Assembly: GCF_006385875.1 (NCBI RefSeq)
Contig: NZ_VFSU01000030.1
Span: 124,001 to 188,000 of the forward strand
Source of the DNA: Sandaracinobacter neustonicus
Lineage (GTDB): Bacteria > Pseudomonadota > Alphaproteobacteria > Sphingomonadales > Sphingomonadaceae
Length of the DNA: 64,000 bases
Reading direction: 5' to 3'
In this document: one piece after another, positions 26,418-37,717 of the stretch
How positions within the stretch are numbered: position 1 is the first letter of the stretch
Layout of the letters: every line of letters begins with the position of its first letter
Translations under genes and position numbers: made by a program
The notes under the pieces: generated by a model
What the model was told of the DNA's origin: nothing
The model's input: only the letters and a program-made list of their open reading frames with translations
The model's database searches: none

Positions 26418-27080
26418 ATGGCAGGGATGATGCGTGCGTCTGCTGACCAACGGGGCTGGGGTGCCGACCAGCGGGGTTGGGGCAATGAGGCTCCGGCGAA
26501 ATCCGCCGGCCGCCGCACATGGGCCGCGACGGCCTGGCTGGTGGCCGGGACGATCGCGGTGGCGGTGACGAGCTACTCGCTGTCTTTGAAGGTGGCGGCT
26601 GAGCGGCGCGATGTGGAGAAGCTGGCGCGGCAGAACGCCAGCCTGCAATCCGATCTGAAGGCGCTGGACGCGGAACTGCGCGTGCGGATGCGGATGCCGC
26701 AGTTGCAGCGCTGGAACGACAGCGTGCTGGGCATGGTGCCGATCAGCGCCACGCAGTATCTGGCCAACCCGGTGCAGCTGGCCGCCTATGGCGATCCCAT
26801 CGAGCAGGCCGCGCCCGCCGTGCCGCATGCACAGCTGGCGGTTCGCGATCTGGCCCCCGCCGCCCACCCGCCCGCGCAGCAGCCGCTGCTGGTGAGCGCG
26901 CAGGCCCCGGCCCGTGCCCCCGCGATGCGCCCCGAGCCTGCGCCTGCCGCCATCGAGCGCGTCTCCATGGAGCGCCCGTCGGTTGCCAGCGTTGGCATCC
27001 AGCGCCCGGCTGCCGATGCACCTCAGGACCTGATCCGCGAGGTGGAAGTGAATTTCGCAGCCGGAGGTGCCAACCAGTAA
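26418..27080 (+). CDS. ftsL: FtsL-like cell-division protein
   Basis: A 220-aa bitopic protein at the FtsL position. A short cytoplasmic tail contains an exact 7-residue tandem repeat (DQRGWGA/DQRGWGN). One membrane helix follows (about residues 35-55, TAWLVAGTIAVAVTSYSLSL). A coiled-coil heptad region comes next (ERRDVEKLARQNASLQSDLK) and then a long Pro/Ala-rich tail. FtsL bridges FtsQ and the FtsW-FtsI synthase complex. Sequence conservation is low in this family, so position and topology carry the call. Confidence 0.82.
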   Translation: MAGMMRASADQRGWGADQRGWGNEAPAKSAGRRTWAATAWLVAGTIAVAVTSYSLSLKVAAERRDVEKLARQNASLQSDLKALDAELRVRMRMPQLQRWNDSVLGMVPISATQYLANPVQLAAYGDPIEQAAPAVPHAQLAVRDLAPAAHPPAQQPLLVSAQAPARAPAMRPEPAPAAIERVSMERPSVASVGIQRPAADAPQDLIREVEVNFAAGGANQ

Positions 27081-27081
27081 G

Positions 27082-28842
27082 ATGAGCCCAGCCGCCGCGC
27101 CCCGTGTTTCTGTTCGCCTGCCCGGCCATCGTCAGATGGCCCTTGGGCTTGCGCGCCAGCGGCTGGCCATCGGCATCCTCGTCTTTATCGCGTTCACCGG
27201 CCTGCTGGGGTTTCGGCTGATCGAGCTGTCGCTGTTCGACGGCCCCGTGCAGCGCGCCCGCCCGGCGGTGGCGAACCCCAATATCCGCGCCGAGATCGTG
27301 GACCGCAACGGCGTGACGCTGGCCTCCAGCTTCGAAGCCTATGCGCTGGCAGCGCGCCCGCGCGACATCATGGGCAACAAGGAGGCGCTGATTGCGGCGC
27401 TGATCCGTATCCTGCCCGAGCGCCCGCCGGAGGCGATCCGCAGCGCCATCTATCATGACGGCAAGTTCCGCTACATCACCCGCCGCATCCTGCCCGAACA
27501 GGCCGAGGCGATCCGGCGGCTGGGCGAGCCGGGGCTGACGCTGGAGCGCGAGGCCGAGCGGCTGTATCCGCATGTGGGCCTTGCCGCGCATCTGGTGGGC
27601 TATACCGGCATCGACGGGCGCGGCGAGGGCGGCATCGAGCGCGCGTTCGAGCAACGCCTGACGGATCCGGCGCAGTTGGAAAAGCCGCTGGCGCTGGCGC
27701 TGGACGTGCGGGTGCAGCAGGCGCTGGAATCCGAACTGAAGGCGCAGATGGACCTGCAGCAGGCCAGCGGCGCGGCGGGCGTGGTGATGGACGTGCATAG
27801 CGGCGAAGTGCTGGCGCTCGCTTCGCTTCCGGCGTTCGATTCCAACCGGCCGGGCGGGCTGGTGGGGATGCCCAGCCATATGAACCGCGCGACGCTGGGC
27901 GTTTACGAGCTTGGTTCCACCTTCAAGGCCTTCACCATTGCGATGGCGATGGATACCGGCGTGCTGCCGCGCATGGACGAGCGTTTCCCGACCACCCCCA
28001 TCGCGGTCGGGCGGCAGCGCATTTCAGACAGCCACCCCAAGGGTTACCCGCTGACGGTGCCGGAAACGCTGATCTATTCCTCCAACGTGGCCACCGCGAA
28101 AATGGCCGAGCGCATGGGCCGCCAGCGGCAGGAGGCCTTCCTGCGCCAGCTGGGGATGATGGACCGCGCGCCCGGCGAACTGCTGGAAACCGGCCGTCCG
28201 CTGACGCCTGCGCCCAACAACTGGGGCCTCGCCTCTGTGCTGACCATCGGCTTTGGCCATGGCATCGCGGTGACGCCGCTGCATCTGGCGACTGCCTATT
28301 CGGCGCTGGTGAACGGCGGCATCTATCGCCCGGCGACCTTCCTGAAGGTGCCCGAAGGGGCGGAGCGGCCGGGCAGGCGGGTGTTTCAGGAAAGCACTTC
28401 GCACGCGCTGAACGGCATGTTGCGGCTGGCGGTGCTGGACGGCACCGGGCGGCAGGCGGATGCCGATGGCTATCGCGTGGGCGGCAAGACGGGCACGGCG
28501 GAAAAGGTGCTGGAACATGGGCGCGGCTATGACAAACGGCGCAACATCACCACCTTTGCCGGAGCCTTCCCGATGGACAATCCGCGTTACGTGGTGATCG
28601 CCATGGTGGACGATCCGACGGTGGGTTCGCGCATGGCGGGCTCGGTCGCCGGGCCGGTGTTCAAGAAAGTGGTGAACCGCATTGCCCCGGTGCTGGGCGT
28701 TGCGCCCGACACCAGCGGCGCGTCCGAGCCGGACATTCGCATGTTCGAAGGGCTGTACAAGCCGCGCGATCCGAAGCGCGATCCGAACGCCATGCGCCGC
28801 GCGGCGGCCGGGCTGCCGCCGCTGGAAGGGGGTGTGCGTTGA
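27082..28842 (+). CDS. ftsI: Peptidoglycan transpeptidase, penicillin-binding protein 3-type (FtsI)
   Basis: A 586-aa class B penicillin-binding protein that cross-links septal peptidoglycan. There is one N-terminal membrane anchor (about residues 27-45). The pedestal domain follows (AEIVDRNGVTLASSFEAYAL), then the transpeptidase with Ser279 in ELGSTFKAF, the SSN box at 333-335 and KTGT at 469-472. All catalytic motifs are intact. The ATG at 27082 follows the ftsL stop; its GGAGG lies about 14 nt upstream, rather far. Confidence 0.95.
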   Translation: MSPAAAPRVSVRLPGHRQMALGLARQRLAIGILVFIAFTGLLGFRLIELSLFDGPVQRARPAVANPNIRAEIVDRNGVTLASSFEAYALAARPRDIMGNKEALIAALIRILPERPPEAIRSAIYHDGKFRYITRRILPEQAEAIRRLGEPGLTLEREAERLYPHVGLAAHLVGYTGIDGRGEGGIERAFEQRLTDPAQLEKPLALALDVRVQQALESELKAQMDLQQASGAAGVVMDVHSGEVLALASLPAFDSNRPGGLVGMPSHMNRATLGVYELGSTFKAFTIAMAMDTGVLPRMDERFPTTPIAVGRQRISDSHPKGYPLTVPETLIYSSNVATAKMAERMGRQRQEAFLRQLGMMDRAPGELLETGRPLTPAPNNWGLASVLTIGFGHGIAVTPLHLATAYSALVNGGIYRPATFLKVPEGAERPGRRVFQESTSHALNGMLRLAVLDGTGRQADADGYRVGGKTGTAEKVLEHGRGYDKRRNITTFAGAFPMDNPRYVVIAMVDDPTVGSRMAGSVAGPVFKKVVNRIAPVLGVAPDTSGASEPDIRMFEGLYKPRDPKRDPNAMRRAAAGLPPLEGGVR

Positions 28843-30281
28843 GCGACCCGCTGGCCAGCATCCGCGCCCGGATCACGGGTTTCGCCATCGATCACCGCAA
28901 GGTCGCGCCGGGGGCCGTGTTCGGTGCCTTCCGGGGCGCACGCTTCGATGGCGAAAGCGTGATTGCCGATGCCGTGAAGGCCGGGGCGATTGCCGTTGTG
29001 GCGCGGCCGGAAGCGCAGGTGGACGGCGCGCTGCACATATCGGACGCGGAGCCGCGCCGCCTGTTCGCGGAGCTGGCTGCCAGCTTCTACGCGCCGTTCC
29101 CGGCGGTGACGGCGGCCGTGACGGGCACCAACGGCAAGACCAGTTCGGCGGAATTGTCCCGCCAGCTGTGGCATCTGGCGGGTGAGCGGGCGGCTTCGCT
29201 GGGGACGCTGGGGGTGATTACGTCGGCCGGTCAGGACAAGGCCGGGTCCGGCGGGCTGACGACGCCCGATATCGTGACCTTCCTCTCCAACGTGCATGGG
29301 CTGGCGATGGAGGGCATCAGCCATCTGGCGTTCGAGGCCTCGTCGCACGGGCTGGCGCAATATCGGACGGAGGGGCTGCCGGTGACGGCCGCCGCCTTCA
29401 CCAACCTGACGCGCGACCATCTGGATTATCATGAGACGATGGAGGCCTATTTCGAGGCCAAGCTGCGGCTGTTCACCGAGGTGCTGGATGCCAATGGCAC
29501 GGCGGTGGTCTGGCTGGACCGGGGCGCGGCGGGGGCCGAATATAACGAGCGGGTGATTGCCGCCGCGACGGCTCGGGGGCTGACCGTGCTGACGGTGGGG
29601 CCGGACGGCGAGGCGCTGAAGCTGGTGAAGCGGGTGCCGACTTTGCTGGGGCAGACGCTGACGGTGGAGGCTGGCGGCGCTTCTCACACGGTGAAGCTGC
29701 CGCTGATCGGCGGCTATCAGGCGGCCAATGCGCTGGTGGCGGCGGGGCTTGTGATTGCGACCGGCGGCGATGTGGCGAAGACTCTGCCCGATCTGAACCG
29801 TGTATCCGGCGTGCGCGGGCGGCTGGAGCGGGCGGTGATCACGCCCTCGGGTGCGCCGGTGTATGTCGATTATGCCCACACGCCCGACGCGCTGGAGGCG
29901 GCGGTGGCGGCGCTGCGTCCGCACACCGCCAACCGGCTGATCCTGCTGTTCGGTTGCGGCGGGGATCGGGACAAGGGCAAGCGGCCGGAGATGGGCGCGA
30001 TCGCCGTGCGCGACGCGGATGTGACCATCGTGACGGACGACAACCCCCGCACGGAAGATGCCGCCAGCATCCGCGCCGCGATCATGGCGGCTGCGCCGGG
30101 CGCGACGGAAGTGCCGGGCCGGGCCGACGCGATTCGCGCGGCGGTGGCTGCTGCGAAAGCGGGCGACGTTGTGCTGCTGGCGGGCAAGGGGCATGAGCAG
30201 GGGCAGATCGTGGGCACCGATGTGCTGCCGTTCGACGATGCAGACGTTGCGCGGGAAGCAGCGACGGAGCTTCAGGCGTGA
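28839..30281 (+). CDS. murE: UDP-MurNAc-tripeptide synthetase (meso-diaminopimelate ligase)
   Basis: A 480-aa Mur ligase that adds the third amino acid to UDP-MurNAc-L-Ala-D-Glu. The ATP loop is AAVTGTNGKTSSAELSRQLW; the central motif is AFEASSHGLAQYR. The DNPRTEDAASIR box is the DNPR signature for meso-diaminopimelate. It starts with TTG inside the ftsI stop codon (TTGA). Confidence 0.95.
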   Translation: MSDPLASIRARITGFAIDHRKVAPGAVFGAFRGARFDGESVIADAVKAGAIAVVARPEAQVDGALHISDAEPRRLFAELAASFYAPFPAVTAAVTGTNGKTSSAELSRQLWHLAGERAASLGTLGVITSAGQDKAGSGGLTTPDIVTFLSNVHGLAMEGISHLAFEASSHGLAQYRTEGLPVTAAAFTNLTRDHLDYHETMEAYFEAKLRLFTEVLDANGTAVVWLDRGAAGAEYNERVIAAATARGLTVLTVGPDGEALKLVKRVPTLLGQTLTVEAGGASHTVKLPLIGGYQAANALVAAGLVIATGGDVAKTLPDLNRVSGVRGRLERAVITPSGAPVYVDYAHTPDALEAAVAALRPHTANRLILLFGCGGDRDKGKRPEMGAIAVRDADVTIVTDDNPRTEDAASIRAAIMAAAPGATEVPGRADAIRAAVAAAKAGDVVLLAGKGHEQGQIVGTDVLPFDDADVAREAATELQA

Positions 30282-31639
30282 GCGCGCTGTGGACCGGGGC
30301 CGAGATCGCGGCTGCGACTGGCGGTGTGCTGTCCGCGCCGTTCGACGTTGACGGCGTGACCTTCGACAGCCGCGAGGTGATCGGCGGCGAATTGTTTGTG
30401 GCGATGCGCGGCGAACAGGCGGACGGGCACGAGTATGTGGCGAAGGCCGCCGAGCGCGGGGCGGCGGGGTTCATCGTGGAGCGCGCCGTGGATCAGCCGC
30501 ATGTGCGGGTGACGGATAGTTTCACCGCGCTGGAAGCGCTGGGCGCGGCGGGGCGGGCGCGGACGAACGCCACCATCATCGGCGTGACCGGCAGCGTGGG
30601 GAAAACCGGCACGAAAGAGGCGCTGCGGCTGGCCTTTGAACGGATTGCGCCGGAGGCGACCCATGCTTCGGTGAAAAGCTATAACAACCACACCGGCGTG
30701 CCTTTGAGCCTGGCCCGCATGCCCGCGCCCACGCGCTTTGGCGTGTTCGAAATGGGCATGAACCATGTGGGCGAACTGGCTGGCCTCACCCGGCTGGTGC
30801 GGCCGCATATCGCGCTGATTACATGGGTGACGGCGGCGCATATCGCGCATTTCCCGGGTGGCGAGGCGGAGATCGCGGCGGCCAAGGCGGAGATTTTCGA
30901 GGGGCTGCAGCCCGGCGGCACCGCCATCTTCCCGGCGGACAGCGAGCATGCGCCACTGCTGGCGGCGGCGGCCGCGAAACATGCCGCGAACAGCATCAGT
31001 TTTGGGTGGAAGACAGGGGCCGATGTTCGCGTCCTCCAGGCGGATATCGGCCCCGTTTCCACCACCCTTGTCGCCGATGTGATGGGCGACGAAGTGCAGT
31101 GCACGATCGGCATGGCCGGGCGGCATTGGGTGAACAACGCGCTGGCCGTGCTGGCGGCGGTGAAGGCGGCTGGCGGTGACTTGGCGGAAGCCGGGCTGGC
31201 GCTGGCGGGGCTGACGGAACTGCCCGGCCGGGGCGCGCGGGTGAGCCTTGCCGTGGACGGCGGTACGGCCACGCTGATCGACGAAAGCTACAACGCCAAC
31301 CCGCTCTCGATGGCGGCTGCGCTGGCGGTGCTTCGGGACAGCCCGGCAAAGCGGCGGCTCGCCGTGCTGGGGGCCATGCGGGAGCTTGGCGCGGAAAGCG
31401 ACGCGCGCCATGGCGCGCTCGCCGCCCCGATCACCGAGGCCGGGGTGGCGGACCTCGCGCTTGTCGGCCCCGAAATGGCGGCCCTGAAGCTGGCGGGCGC
31501 CTCCCATCTGCCGGATGCTGCGGCCGCCCTTGCATGGGCGCGCGCGACGCTTCGGGATGGCGATGTGCTGCTGATCAAAGGGTCCAATTCGGTTGGCCTT
31601 GGCAAGCTTGTGGCTGCGTTGAAGGAAAGCGCCCGATGA
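30278..31639 (+). CDS. murF: UDP-MurNAc-tripeptide--D-Ala-D-Ala ligase
   Basis: A 453-aa Mur ligase that completes the pentapeptide with D-alanyl-D-alanine. The ATP loop is [37 protein letters not shown] and [17 protein letters not shown] are family signatures. It starts with GTG in a GTGA overlap with murE. Confidence 0.95.
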   Translation: MSALWTGAEIAAATGGVLSAPFDVDGVTFDSREVIGGELFVAMRGEQADGHEYVAKAAERGAAGFIVERAVDQPHVRVTDSFTALEALGAAGRARTNATIIGVTGSVGKTGTKEALRLAFERIAPEATHASVKSYNNHTGVPLSLARMPAPTRFGVFEMGMNHVGELAGLTRLVRPHIALITWVTAAHIAHFPGGEAEIAAAKAEIFEGLQPGGTAIFPADSEHAPLLAAAAAKHAANSISFGWKTGADVRVLQADIGPVSTTLVADVMGDEVQCTIGMAGRHWVNNALAVLAAVKAAGGDLAEAGLALAGLTELPGRGARVSLAVDGGTATLIDESYNANPLSMAAALAVLRDSPAKRRLAVLGAMRELGAESDARHGALAAPITEAGVADLALVGPEMAALKLAGASHLPDAAAALAWARATLRDGDVLLIKGSNSVGLGKLVAALKESAR

Positions 31640-32706
31640 TCTTCCATTTGGCCGAGTGGCTGGGCTTTCCCGGCGTGTTGAACGTGATCCGCTACCTGAC
31701 GTTCCGCTCCGGCGCGGCGATGGTGACGGCGTTGCTGATCGGCCTGCTGATCGGCCCGCGCTTCATTGCATGGCTCAGGGTGAACCAAGGCAAGGGCCAG
31801 CCGATCCGTTCTGACGGGCCGCAATCGCACTTCGCCAAGAAGGGCACGCCCACCATGGGTGGGCTGATGATCCTGATTTCGCTGGCGATTTCCGTGCTGC
31901 TGTGGATGGAGTGGGACAAGCCCTTCGTCTGGGCGGCCCTGTTCGTGACGCTGGGCTTCGGCATCATCGGCTTTCTGGACGATTATGCGAAGGTGACGAA
32001 GCGCTCGTCTGCGGGCGTGTCCGGCAAGGTGCGGCTGCTGGCGGAATTCCTGATCGCCGGATCGGCTGTCTATTATGTCTCCCTGTTCAGCGGGACGACT
32101 TTGTACTTCCCCTTCCTGAAGGACACGGGCCTCGATCTGGGCCTGTTCTATGTGGCGTTCGGGGCGATGGTGATCGTGGGCGCGGGCAATGCCGTGAACC
32201 TGACGGACGGGCTGGACGGGCTGGCCACCATGCCGGTGATCATCGCCGCGATGACGTTCGGCATCATCGCCTATCTGGTTGGGAACGCCGTGTTCGCCGA
32301 ATATCTGGGCGTGCATTTCGTGCGCGGATCGGGCGAACTGATCGTGTTTGTGGGGGCGCTGGTGGGGGCCTGCCTTGCCTTCCTGTGGTTCAACGCGCCG
32401 CCTGCCGCCGTGTTCATGGGCGATACCGGCAGCCTTGCGCTGGGCGGGGCGATCGGCACCATCGCGGTGATCACCAACCATGAACTGGTGCTGGTGATCG
32501 TGGGCGGGCTGTTCGTGCTGGAGGCGGTTTCGGTGATCGTGCAGGTCGCCAGCTTCAAGATGACGGGCAAGCGGGTGTTCAAAATGGCCCCCATCCACCA
32601 CCATTTCGAGCAGCTGGGCTGGCCGGAATCGACCGTGGTGATCCGTTTCTGGATCATCTCCATCGTGCTGGCGCTGGCCGGCCTCGCCACGCTGAAGCTG
32701 CGCTGA
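31636..32706 (+). CDS. mraY: Phospho-MurNAc-pentapeptide translocase
   Basis: A 356-aa ten-helix inner-membrane enzyme that links phospho-MurNAc-pentapeptide to undecaprenyl phosphate, forming lipid I. Signature blocks are [57 protein letters not shown] and [15 protein letters not shown]. Start at 31636 lies in an ATGA overlap with murF. Confidence 0.97.
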   Translation: MIFHLAEWLGFPGVLNVIRYLTFRSGAAMVTALLIGLLIGPRFIAWLRVNQGKGQPIRSDGPQSHFAKKGTPTMGGLMILISLAISVLLWMEWDKPFVWAALFVTLGFGIIGFLDDYAKVTKRSSAGVSGKVRLLAEFLIAGSAVYYVSLFSGTTLYFPFLKDTGLDLGLFYVAFGAMVIVGAGNAVNLTDGLDGLATMPVIIAAMTFGIIAYLVGNAVFAEYLGVHFVRGSGELIVFVGALVGACLAFLWFNAPPAAVFMGDTGSLALGGAIGTIAVITNHELVLVIVGGLFVLEAVSVIVQVASFKMTGKRVFKMAPIHHHFEQLGWPESTVVIRFWIISIVLALAGLATLKLR

Positions 32707-34007
32707 TGCTGTCGGCACCCGCCCTTTCCGGCAAGCGGTTCGCGGTTTACGGCCTCGCGCGTTCGGGGCTGTCTGCGCTGCGGTTTTTGCAACGGTCCGG
32801 CGCGGTTGCTGTGGCGTGGGATGAAGCCCCGGCGGCGCGGGATAAGGCGTTGGCGGAGTTTCCGGGGCTGGACTTGCAGGATTTCGCCGGGCTGGATCTG
32901 GCGGGCGTGGACGGGCTGATCGTCTCCCCCGGTGTGCCGCTGAACCGGCATCCGTTGGCGGCGCGCGCGCGGGATGCAGGCACGCCGATTCTGGGCGACA
33001 TGGAATTGTGGCAGCAGGCGCGGGCCACGCTGCCGCTGCACCGGCTGGTGGGGATCACCGGCACCAACGGCAAATCCACCACCACGACGCTGATCCACCA
33101 TCTGCTGGAAGCAGCGGGGGTGACGGCGCGGCTGGGCGGCAATATCGGCCTGCCGGTGCTGGATGCCGAGCCGCTGGCGGCTGGCGGCGTCTATGTGGTG
33201 GAACTCTCCAGCTACCAGATCGATCTGGCGCAGACTCTGGCGTGCGACGTGGCGGTTTATACCAATCTGACGCCGGACCATCTGGACCGTTATGACGGCA
33301 TGGCGGGCTATGCGGCCTCCAAGGCGCGGCTGTTCGCGATGCAGCAGCCGGGCGCGCATGCGGTGATCGCGACCGACGATGATTATACCCGCGCGGCGGC
33401 GGCGGCCCTGCCTGCCGGGATCGGGTTGGTGGAGGTGCATGCCGCCGATGTCGATCCGGCCGCGCAGGCGCATTGGCCCGCGCTACAGGGGCCGCACAAC
33501 GCGCAGAATGTCGCCTGCGCGGTGGCGGCAGTGCGCATCCTCGGGCTTTCCGACGCTGCGATCGAGGCGGGGCTGCGCAGCTTCCCCGGCCTGCCGCACC
33601 GGATGGAGGTCGTGCGGTCGGTGCGCGGCGTGCGCTATGTGAACGATAGCAAGGCGACCAACCCCACCAGTGTCGCGCCCGCGCTGCAGGCGTTCGATCA
33701 TGTGCACTGGATTTTGGGCGGGCAGGCGAAAACCGCCGAGCTGGACGCCTGCCTGCCGCATCTGGCCCATGTGAAGGCCGCCTATGTGATCGGCGAGGCC
33801 GCGCCGCTGTTCGAGGGGATTTTGCAGCCCTTCCTGCCGGTGACGAACGCCGGGACGCTGGCGCTGGCCGTGCAATCCGCTGCCGCTTCGGCGGCGGCGG
33901 GGGACACGGTTCTGCTCTCTCCGGCTTGCGCCTCGTTCGATCAGTTCAGTGATTATGAAGCCCGGGGCCGTGCCTTCCGGGATGCCGTGGAGGCCCTGCC
34001 GCAATGA
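32706..34007 (+). CDS. murD: UDP-MurNAc-L-alanine--D-glutamate ligase
   Basis: A 433-aa Mur ligase adding D-glutamate. The Rossmann N-domain contains FAVYGLARSGLSALRFL, the ATP loop is GITGTNGKSTTTTLIHHLL, and ELSSYQIDLAQ and NDSKATNPTSVAPAL are specific. It overlaps mraY by one base (TGATG). Confidence 0.95.
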   Translation: MLSAPALSGKRFAVYGLARSGLSALRFLQRSGAVAVAWDEAPAARDKALAEFPGLDLQDFAGLDLAGVDGLIVSPGVPLNRHPLAARARDAGTPILGDMELWQQARATLPLHRLVGITGTNGKSTTTTLIHHLLEAAGVTARLGGNIGLPVLDAEPLAAGGVYVVELSSYQIDLAQTLACDVAVYTNLTPDHLDRYDGMAGYAASKARLFAMQQPGAHAVIATDDDYTRAAAAALPAGIGLVEVHAADVDPAAQAHWPALQGPHNAQNVACAVAAVRILGLSDAAIEAGLRSFPGLPHRMEVVRSVRGVRYVNDSKATNPTSVAPALQAFDHVHWILGGQAKTAELDACLPHLAHVKAAYVIGEAAPLFEGILQPFLPVTNAGTLALAVQSAAASAAAGDTVLLSPACASFDQFSDYEARGRAFRDAVEALPQ

Positions 34008-35184
34008 AGATCGCCGGTGTCTCCCTCGCCTTCGGCCGTGCGGACAAAAGCCCGCTGTCGCGCTGGTTCTGGACCATCGACCGCCCGCTGCTGTTCATGC
34101 TGCTGGTGCTGATCGGCATCGGCCTGATCGGCGTGGCGGCGGCCTCTCCGGCGGCGGCGCTCCGGCTTTCGGGCGGTGCCGTCACGGTGCCGCCGCTGCA
34201 CTTCCTGTGGCGGCAGCTGATGTGGGTGGCGGCGGGTGTGCCGCTGATGATCGGCGTTTCGATGCTCACCAAGGATGCCGCGCGCCGGGTTGCGCTGGCG
34301 GGGTTCGTGATCTTCCTGATCCTGCTGGCGCTGGTGCCCTTCATCGGCGCGGAGAAGAATGGCGCGGTGCGCTGGATTCAGCTGCCGGGCTTCCAGATGC
34401 AGCCCATCGAGTTCCTGAAGCCCTTCTTCGTGATCACCACCGCATGGCTGTTCGCGCTGAAGTTCGAGGATCGCTCGCTGCCGGTGATCCCGCTGGGCGG
34501 CATCCTGCTGGCGCTGATCGTGGGGCTGCTGGTGATCCAGCCCGATTTCGGGCAGGCGGCGCTGGTGATCGCGGTGTGGCTGGTGCAGGCGGTGCTGGCC
34601 GGTCTGCCGCTGCTGATCCTTGCGATTGCGGTTGCGGCGGCGCTGGGCGGGCTGGTGATCGCCTATCAATTCGAGCCGCACATCCGCAACCGGATCGACG
34701 GTTATCTGCATGGCGAGGGCGACACCTATCAGGTGGATCGGGCGCTGGATTGCTTCCGCTCGGGCGGGCTGTATGGGGCCGGGCCGGGCGAGGGAACGGC
34801 GAAATTCCATCTGCCCGAGGCACATACGGATTATATCTTCTCCGTGATCGGAGAGGAATTTGGCGCGATCGCCTGTTTCGCGCTGGCTCTACTATATCTT
34901 GCGATTGTTCTTCGGGTTCTGCTACAACTTCTGGACGAAGACGATCCCTTCACGCTGATGGCGGCGACGGGTCTTGTCGCGCAATTCGGGGGTCAGGCGC
35001 TCATCAACATGTCGTGAATCTGGCGCTTGCTCCGTCCAAGGGGATGACCCTGCCTTTGGTGAGCCATGGCGGCTCCAGCTTCCTTGCGACGGCCATCGCG
35101 ATGGGGCTGTTGCTGGCGTTGACGCGGCGCAACCGGCACCTGAAGGCCAGCCCCTATCTGAAGCCGGGGGCGGCGTTCGCATGA
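34004..35184 (+). CDS. ftsW: Lipid II polymerase FtsW, reading frame broken by an apparent one-base deletion
   Basis: A SEDS-family glycosyltransferase for septal peptidoglycan. The first frame (34004-35017, 337 aa) gives most of the membrane domain, including IGAEKNGAVRWIQLPGFQMQ and LIVGLLVIQPDFGQAALV. It stops right after GLVAQFGGQALINMS. The rest of the conserved C-terminus (VNLALAPSKGMTLPLVSHGG) continues in the next frame to 35184, with the stop in an ATGA overlap with murG. Restoring one G between 35014 and 35015 gives INM-S-VNL, the normal family sequence. Because ftsW is essential, a sequencing or assembly error is the likeliest cause. Confidence 0.9.
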
Positions 35185-36287
35185 GCCTCTCCATCATCAT
35201 CGCGGCCGGAGGAACGGGCGGGCATATGATCCCCGCCCATGCCCTGTCGGAGGAATTGCAGCAGCGTGGCCACAAGGTCACGCTGCTGACGGACGCGCGC
35301 GGCTTGCGCTTTCCGGGGCTGTTCGAAACGGTGGACAAGCATGTGCTGGAGAGCGCGACGGCCTCGGGGATGAACCCGATCGCGTGGATGAAGGCGATGA
35401 TCGCCATCTGGAAGGGCCGCTCCGAAGGCAAGCGCATCGCGAAGGATGTGGGCGCGGATGCGGTGGTGGGCTTTGGCGGCTACCCCTCCTTGCCGGGGCT
35501 GCTGGCTGGCGTGTCTTTGAAGCTGCCCTGCGTGCTGCATGAGCAGAATGCCGTGCTGGGGCGGGTGAACCGCAAGCTGCAATCGCGCGTGTCGGCCATC
35601 GCGCTGACCTATGCCGAGACGGCGTTCCTCAGCGCGGAGGGCAAAGCGACCCACACCGGCAACCCCGTGCGCGGGGCGGTGTTGCAGGCGCGCGGCGGAC
35701 CGTTCCATGCGCCTGCCGCGAACGAGCCGTTCCGCATGCTGGTGGTGGGCGGCAGCCAGGGCGCGCGGATTCTCTCGAAGCTGGTGCCCGAAGCCGTGGC
35801 GCAACTGCCGGACGCGCTGCGCGCGCAGTTGCAGGTGACGCAGCAGTGCCGCCCGGAGGATTTGTCCGCCGTGGTGGAAGCCTATCGCGCGGCTGGCGTG
35901 GCGGCGGAGTGCCACAGCTATATGGCCGATCTGCCGCAGCGGCTGGCGGCCAGCCATCTGGTGATCAGCCGTTCAGGTGCCTCCACCATGGCGGAGCTGA
36001 TGGTGCTGGGACGCCCGGCCATCCTGATCCCCTTCGCGGCGGCGACCGACGATCATCAGACGGCGAATGCGGCCGGATTCGTGAAGGCGGGCGCGGGCTT
36101 CCTGATCCCGGAAGTGTCGGCGACGGCGGCGACCATCGCCGGGCATATCCGCGGCTTCATGGGTTCCCCGGAAGCGCTGTCTGCGGCAGCGGGCGCGGCG
36201 CGGGGGCTGGGCATCCCCGATGCGGCGGCCCGGCTGGCCGATCTGGTGGAGCAGCAGGTGCGCGACCTCAAAGGAGTCGCGGCATGA
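35181..36287 (+). CDS. murG: UDP-GlcNAc:undecaprenyl-PP-MurNAc-pentapeptide GlcNAc transferase
   Basis: A 368-aa GT28 glycosyltransferase that makes lipid II at the inner face of the membrane. The N-terminal glycine loop is [65 protein letters not shown] and [20 protein letters not shown] are family motifs. The start overlaps the restored ftsW stop. Confidence 0.96.
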   Translation: MSLSIIIAAGGTGGHMIPAHALSEELQQRGHKVTLLTDARGLRFPGLFETVDKHVLESATASGMNPIAWMKAMIAIWKGRSEGKRIAKDVGADAVVGFGGYPSLPGLLAGVSLKLPCVLHEQNAVLGRVNRKLQSRVSAIALTYAETAFLSAEGKATHTGNPVRGAVLQARGGPFHAPAANEPFRMLVVGGSQGARILSKLVPEAVAQLPDALRAQLQVTQQCRPEDLSAVVEAYRAAGVAAECHSYMADLPQRLAASHLVISRSGASTMAELMVLGRPAILIPFAAATDDHQTANAAGFVKAGAGFLIPEVSATAATIAGHIRGFMGSPEALSAAAGAARGLGIPDAAARLADLVEQQVRDLKGVAA

Positions 36288-37717
36288 CGGCGCTGAAATC
36301 CGGCTTTAACAAAAACATCGGCCCGATTCACTTCATCGGCATCGGCGGCATCGGCATGTCCGGCATCGCCGAGGTGATGGCGAACCTTGGCTTCACTGTG
36401 CAAGGCTCTGACATCGCCGAGGGCTATGTGGTGCAGGGGCTGCGCGACAAGGGCATCACCGTTCATATCGGCCACAAGGCGGAAAATCTGGGCGACGCCG
36501 CCGTGGTGGTGGTCTCCACCGCGATCAAGCGCGGCAACCCGGAAGTCGATCTGGCGCTGGAACGCCGCATTCCGGTGGTGCGGCGGGCGGAAATGCTGGC
36601 CGAGCTGATGCGGCTGAAATCCACCGTCTGCGTGGCGGGCACGCACGGCAAGACCACCACGACGTCCATGGTGGCGGCGCTGCTGGATTCGGGCGGGCTG
36701 GACCCCACGGTGATCAACGGCGGCATCATCAACAGCTATGGCTCCAACGCGCGGCTGGGCGATGGCGAATGGATGGTGGTTGAAGCCGACGAGTCAGACG
36801 GCAGCTTCCTGCGGCTGCCGCCCACGCTCGCCATCGTGACGAACATCGATCCCGAGCATCTGGATCATTATGGCGATTTCGAAACCGCCAAGGCGGCCTT
36901 CCGCCAGTTCATCCAGAAGGTGCCTTTCTATGGCGCGGCGGTGCTGTGCCTCGATCACCCGGAAGTGCAGGCGATGATCCCCTCCGTGTCGGACAGGCGG
37001 ATCGTGACCTATGGTTTCGCCGGGCAGGCAGACATTCGCGGCGACAATGTGCAGCCGATTCCCGGCGGCAACCGCTTTGACGTCACGCTGCGCGCGCCGG
37101 GCACGGCGGAGCGGCGTTACGAGGGGCTGGAGCTGCCCATGCCGGGCCGCCACAATGTGCTGAACGCGCTGGCCGCCATCGGCGTGGCGGATCAGCTGGG
37201 CATCGGCGAAGCGCAGGTGCGCGCAGGGTTCGCGAAGTTCGGCGGGGTGAAGCGGCGCTTCACCAAGGTGGGCGAACTGGCGCTGGACGGCGGCCAAGTG
37301 ACGATCATCGACGATTATGGCCATCACCCGGTGGAGGTGAAGGCGGTGCTGGCGGCGGCCCGCGAAGGCGCGCGCGCCAGGGTGATCGCCGTGGTGCAGC
37401 CGCACCGCTACACCCGCCTGCGCGATCTGTTCGACGAATGGCGGTCCGCCTTCAACGATGCCGACACGGTGGTGATCGCCCCCGTCTATGCGGCGGGCGA
37501 GGCCCCGCTGGAGGGGATCAGCCATGACGCGCTGGCCGAGGCGCTGCGCCGTTCCGGCCATCGGCAGGTGCTCACGGTGTCTGGCGAGGCGGAACTGGCC
37601 CCGACGCTGGCCCCGCTGCTGGGCGCGGGCGACATGGTGATCTGTCTGGGCGCGGGCGACATCACCAAATGGGCGGCGCATCTGCAAGGCGCGCTGGAAG
37701 CGGCGAAGGCGGCATGA
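36284..37717 (+). CDS. murC: UDP-MurNAc--L-alanine ligase
   Basis: A 477-aa Mur ligase that adds the first amino acid to UDP-MurNAc. N-terminal [19 protein letters not shown] is the UDP-binding loop, [20 protein letters not shown] the ATP loop; [14 protein letters not shown] and [14 protein letters not shown] are diagnostic. The chosen start overlaps murG by ATGA and is preceded by AAGGAG. Confidence 0.96.
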   Translation: MTALKSGFNKNIGPIHFIGIGGIGMSGIAEVMANLGFTVQGSDIAEGYVVQGLRDKGITVHIGHKAENLGDAAVVVVSTAIKRGNPEVDLALERRIPVVRRAEMLAELMRLKSTVCVAGTHGKTTTTSMVAALLDSGGLDPTVINGGIINSYGSNARLGDGEWMVVEADESDGSFLRLPPTLAIVTNIDPEHLDHYGDFETAKAAFRQFIQKVPFYGAAVLCLDHPEVQAMIPSVSDRRIVTYGFAGQADIRGDNVQPIPGGNRFDVTLRAPGTAERRYEGLELPMPGRHNVLNALAAIGVADQLGIGEAQVRAGFAKFGGVKRRFTKVGELALDGGQVTIIDDYGHHPVEVKAVLAAAREGARARVIAVVQPHRYTRLRDLFDEWRSAFNDADTVVIAPVYAAGEAPLEGISHDALAEALRRSGHRQVLTVSGEAELAPTLAPLLGAGDMVICLGAGDITKWAAHLQGALEAAKAA

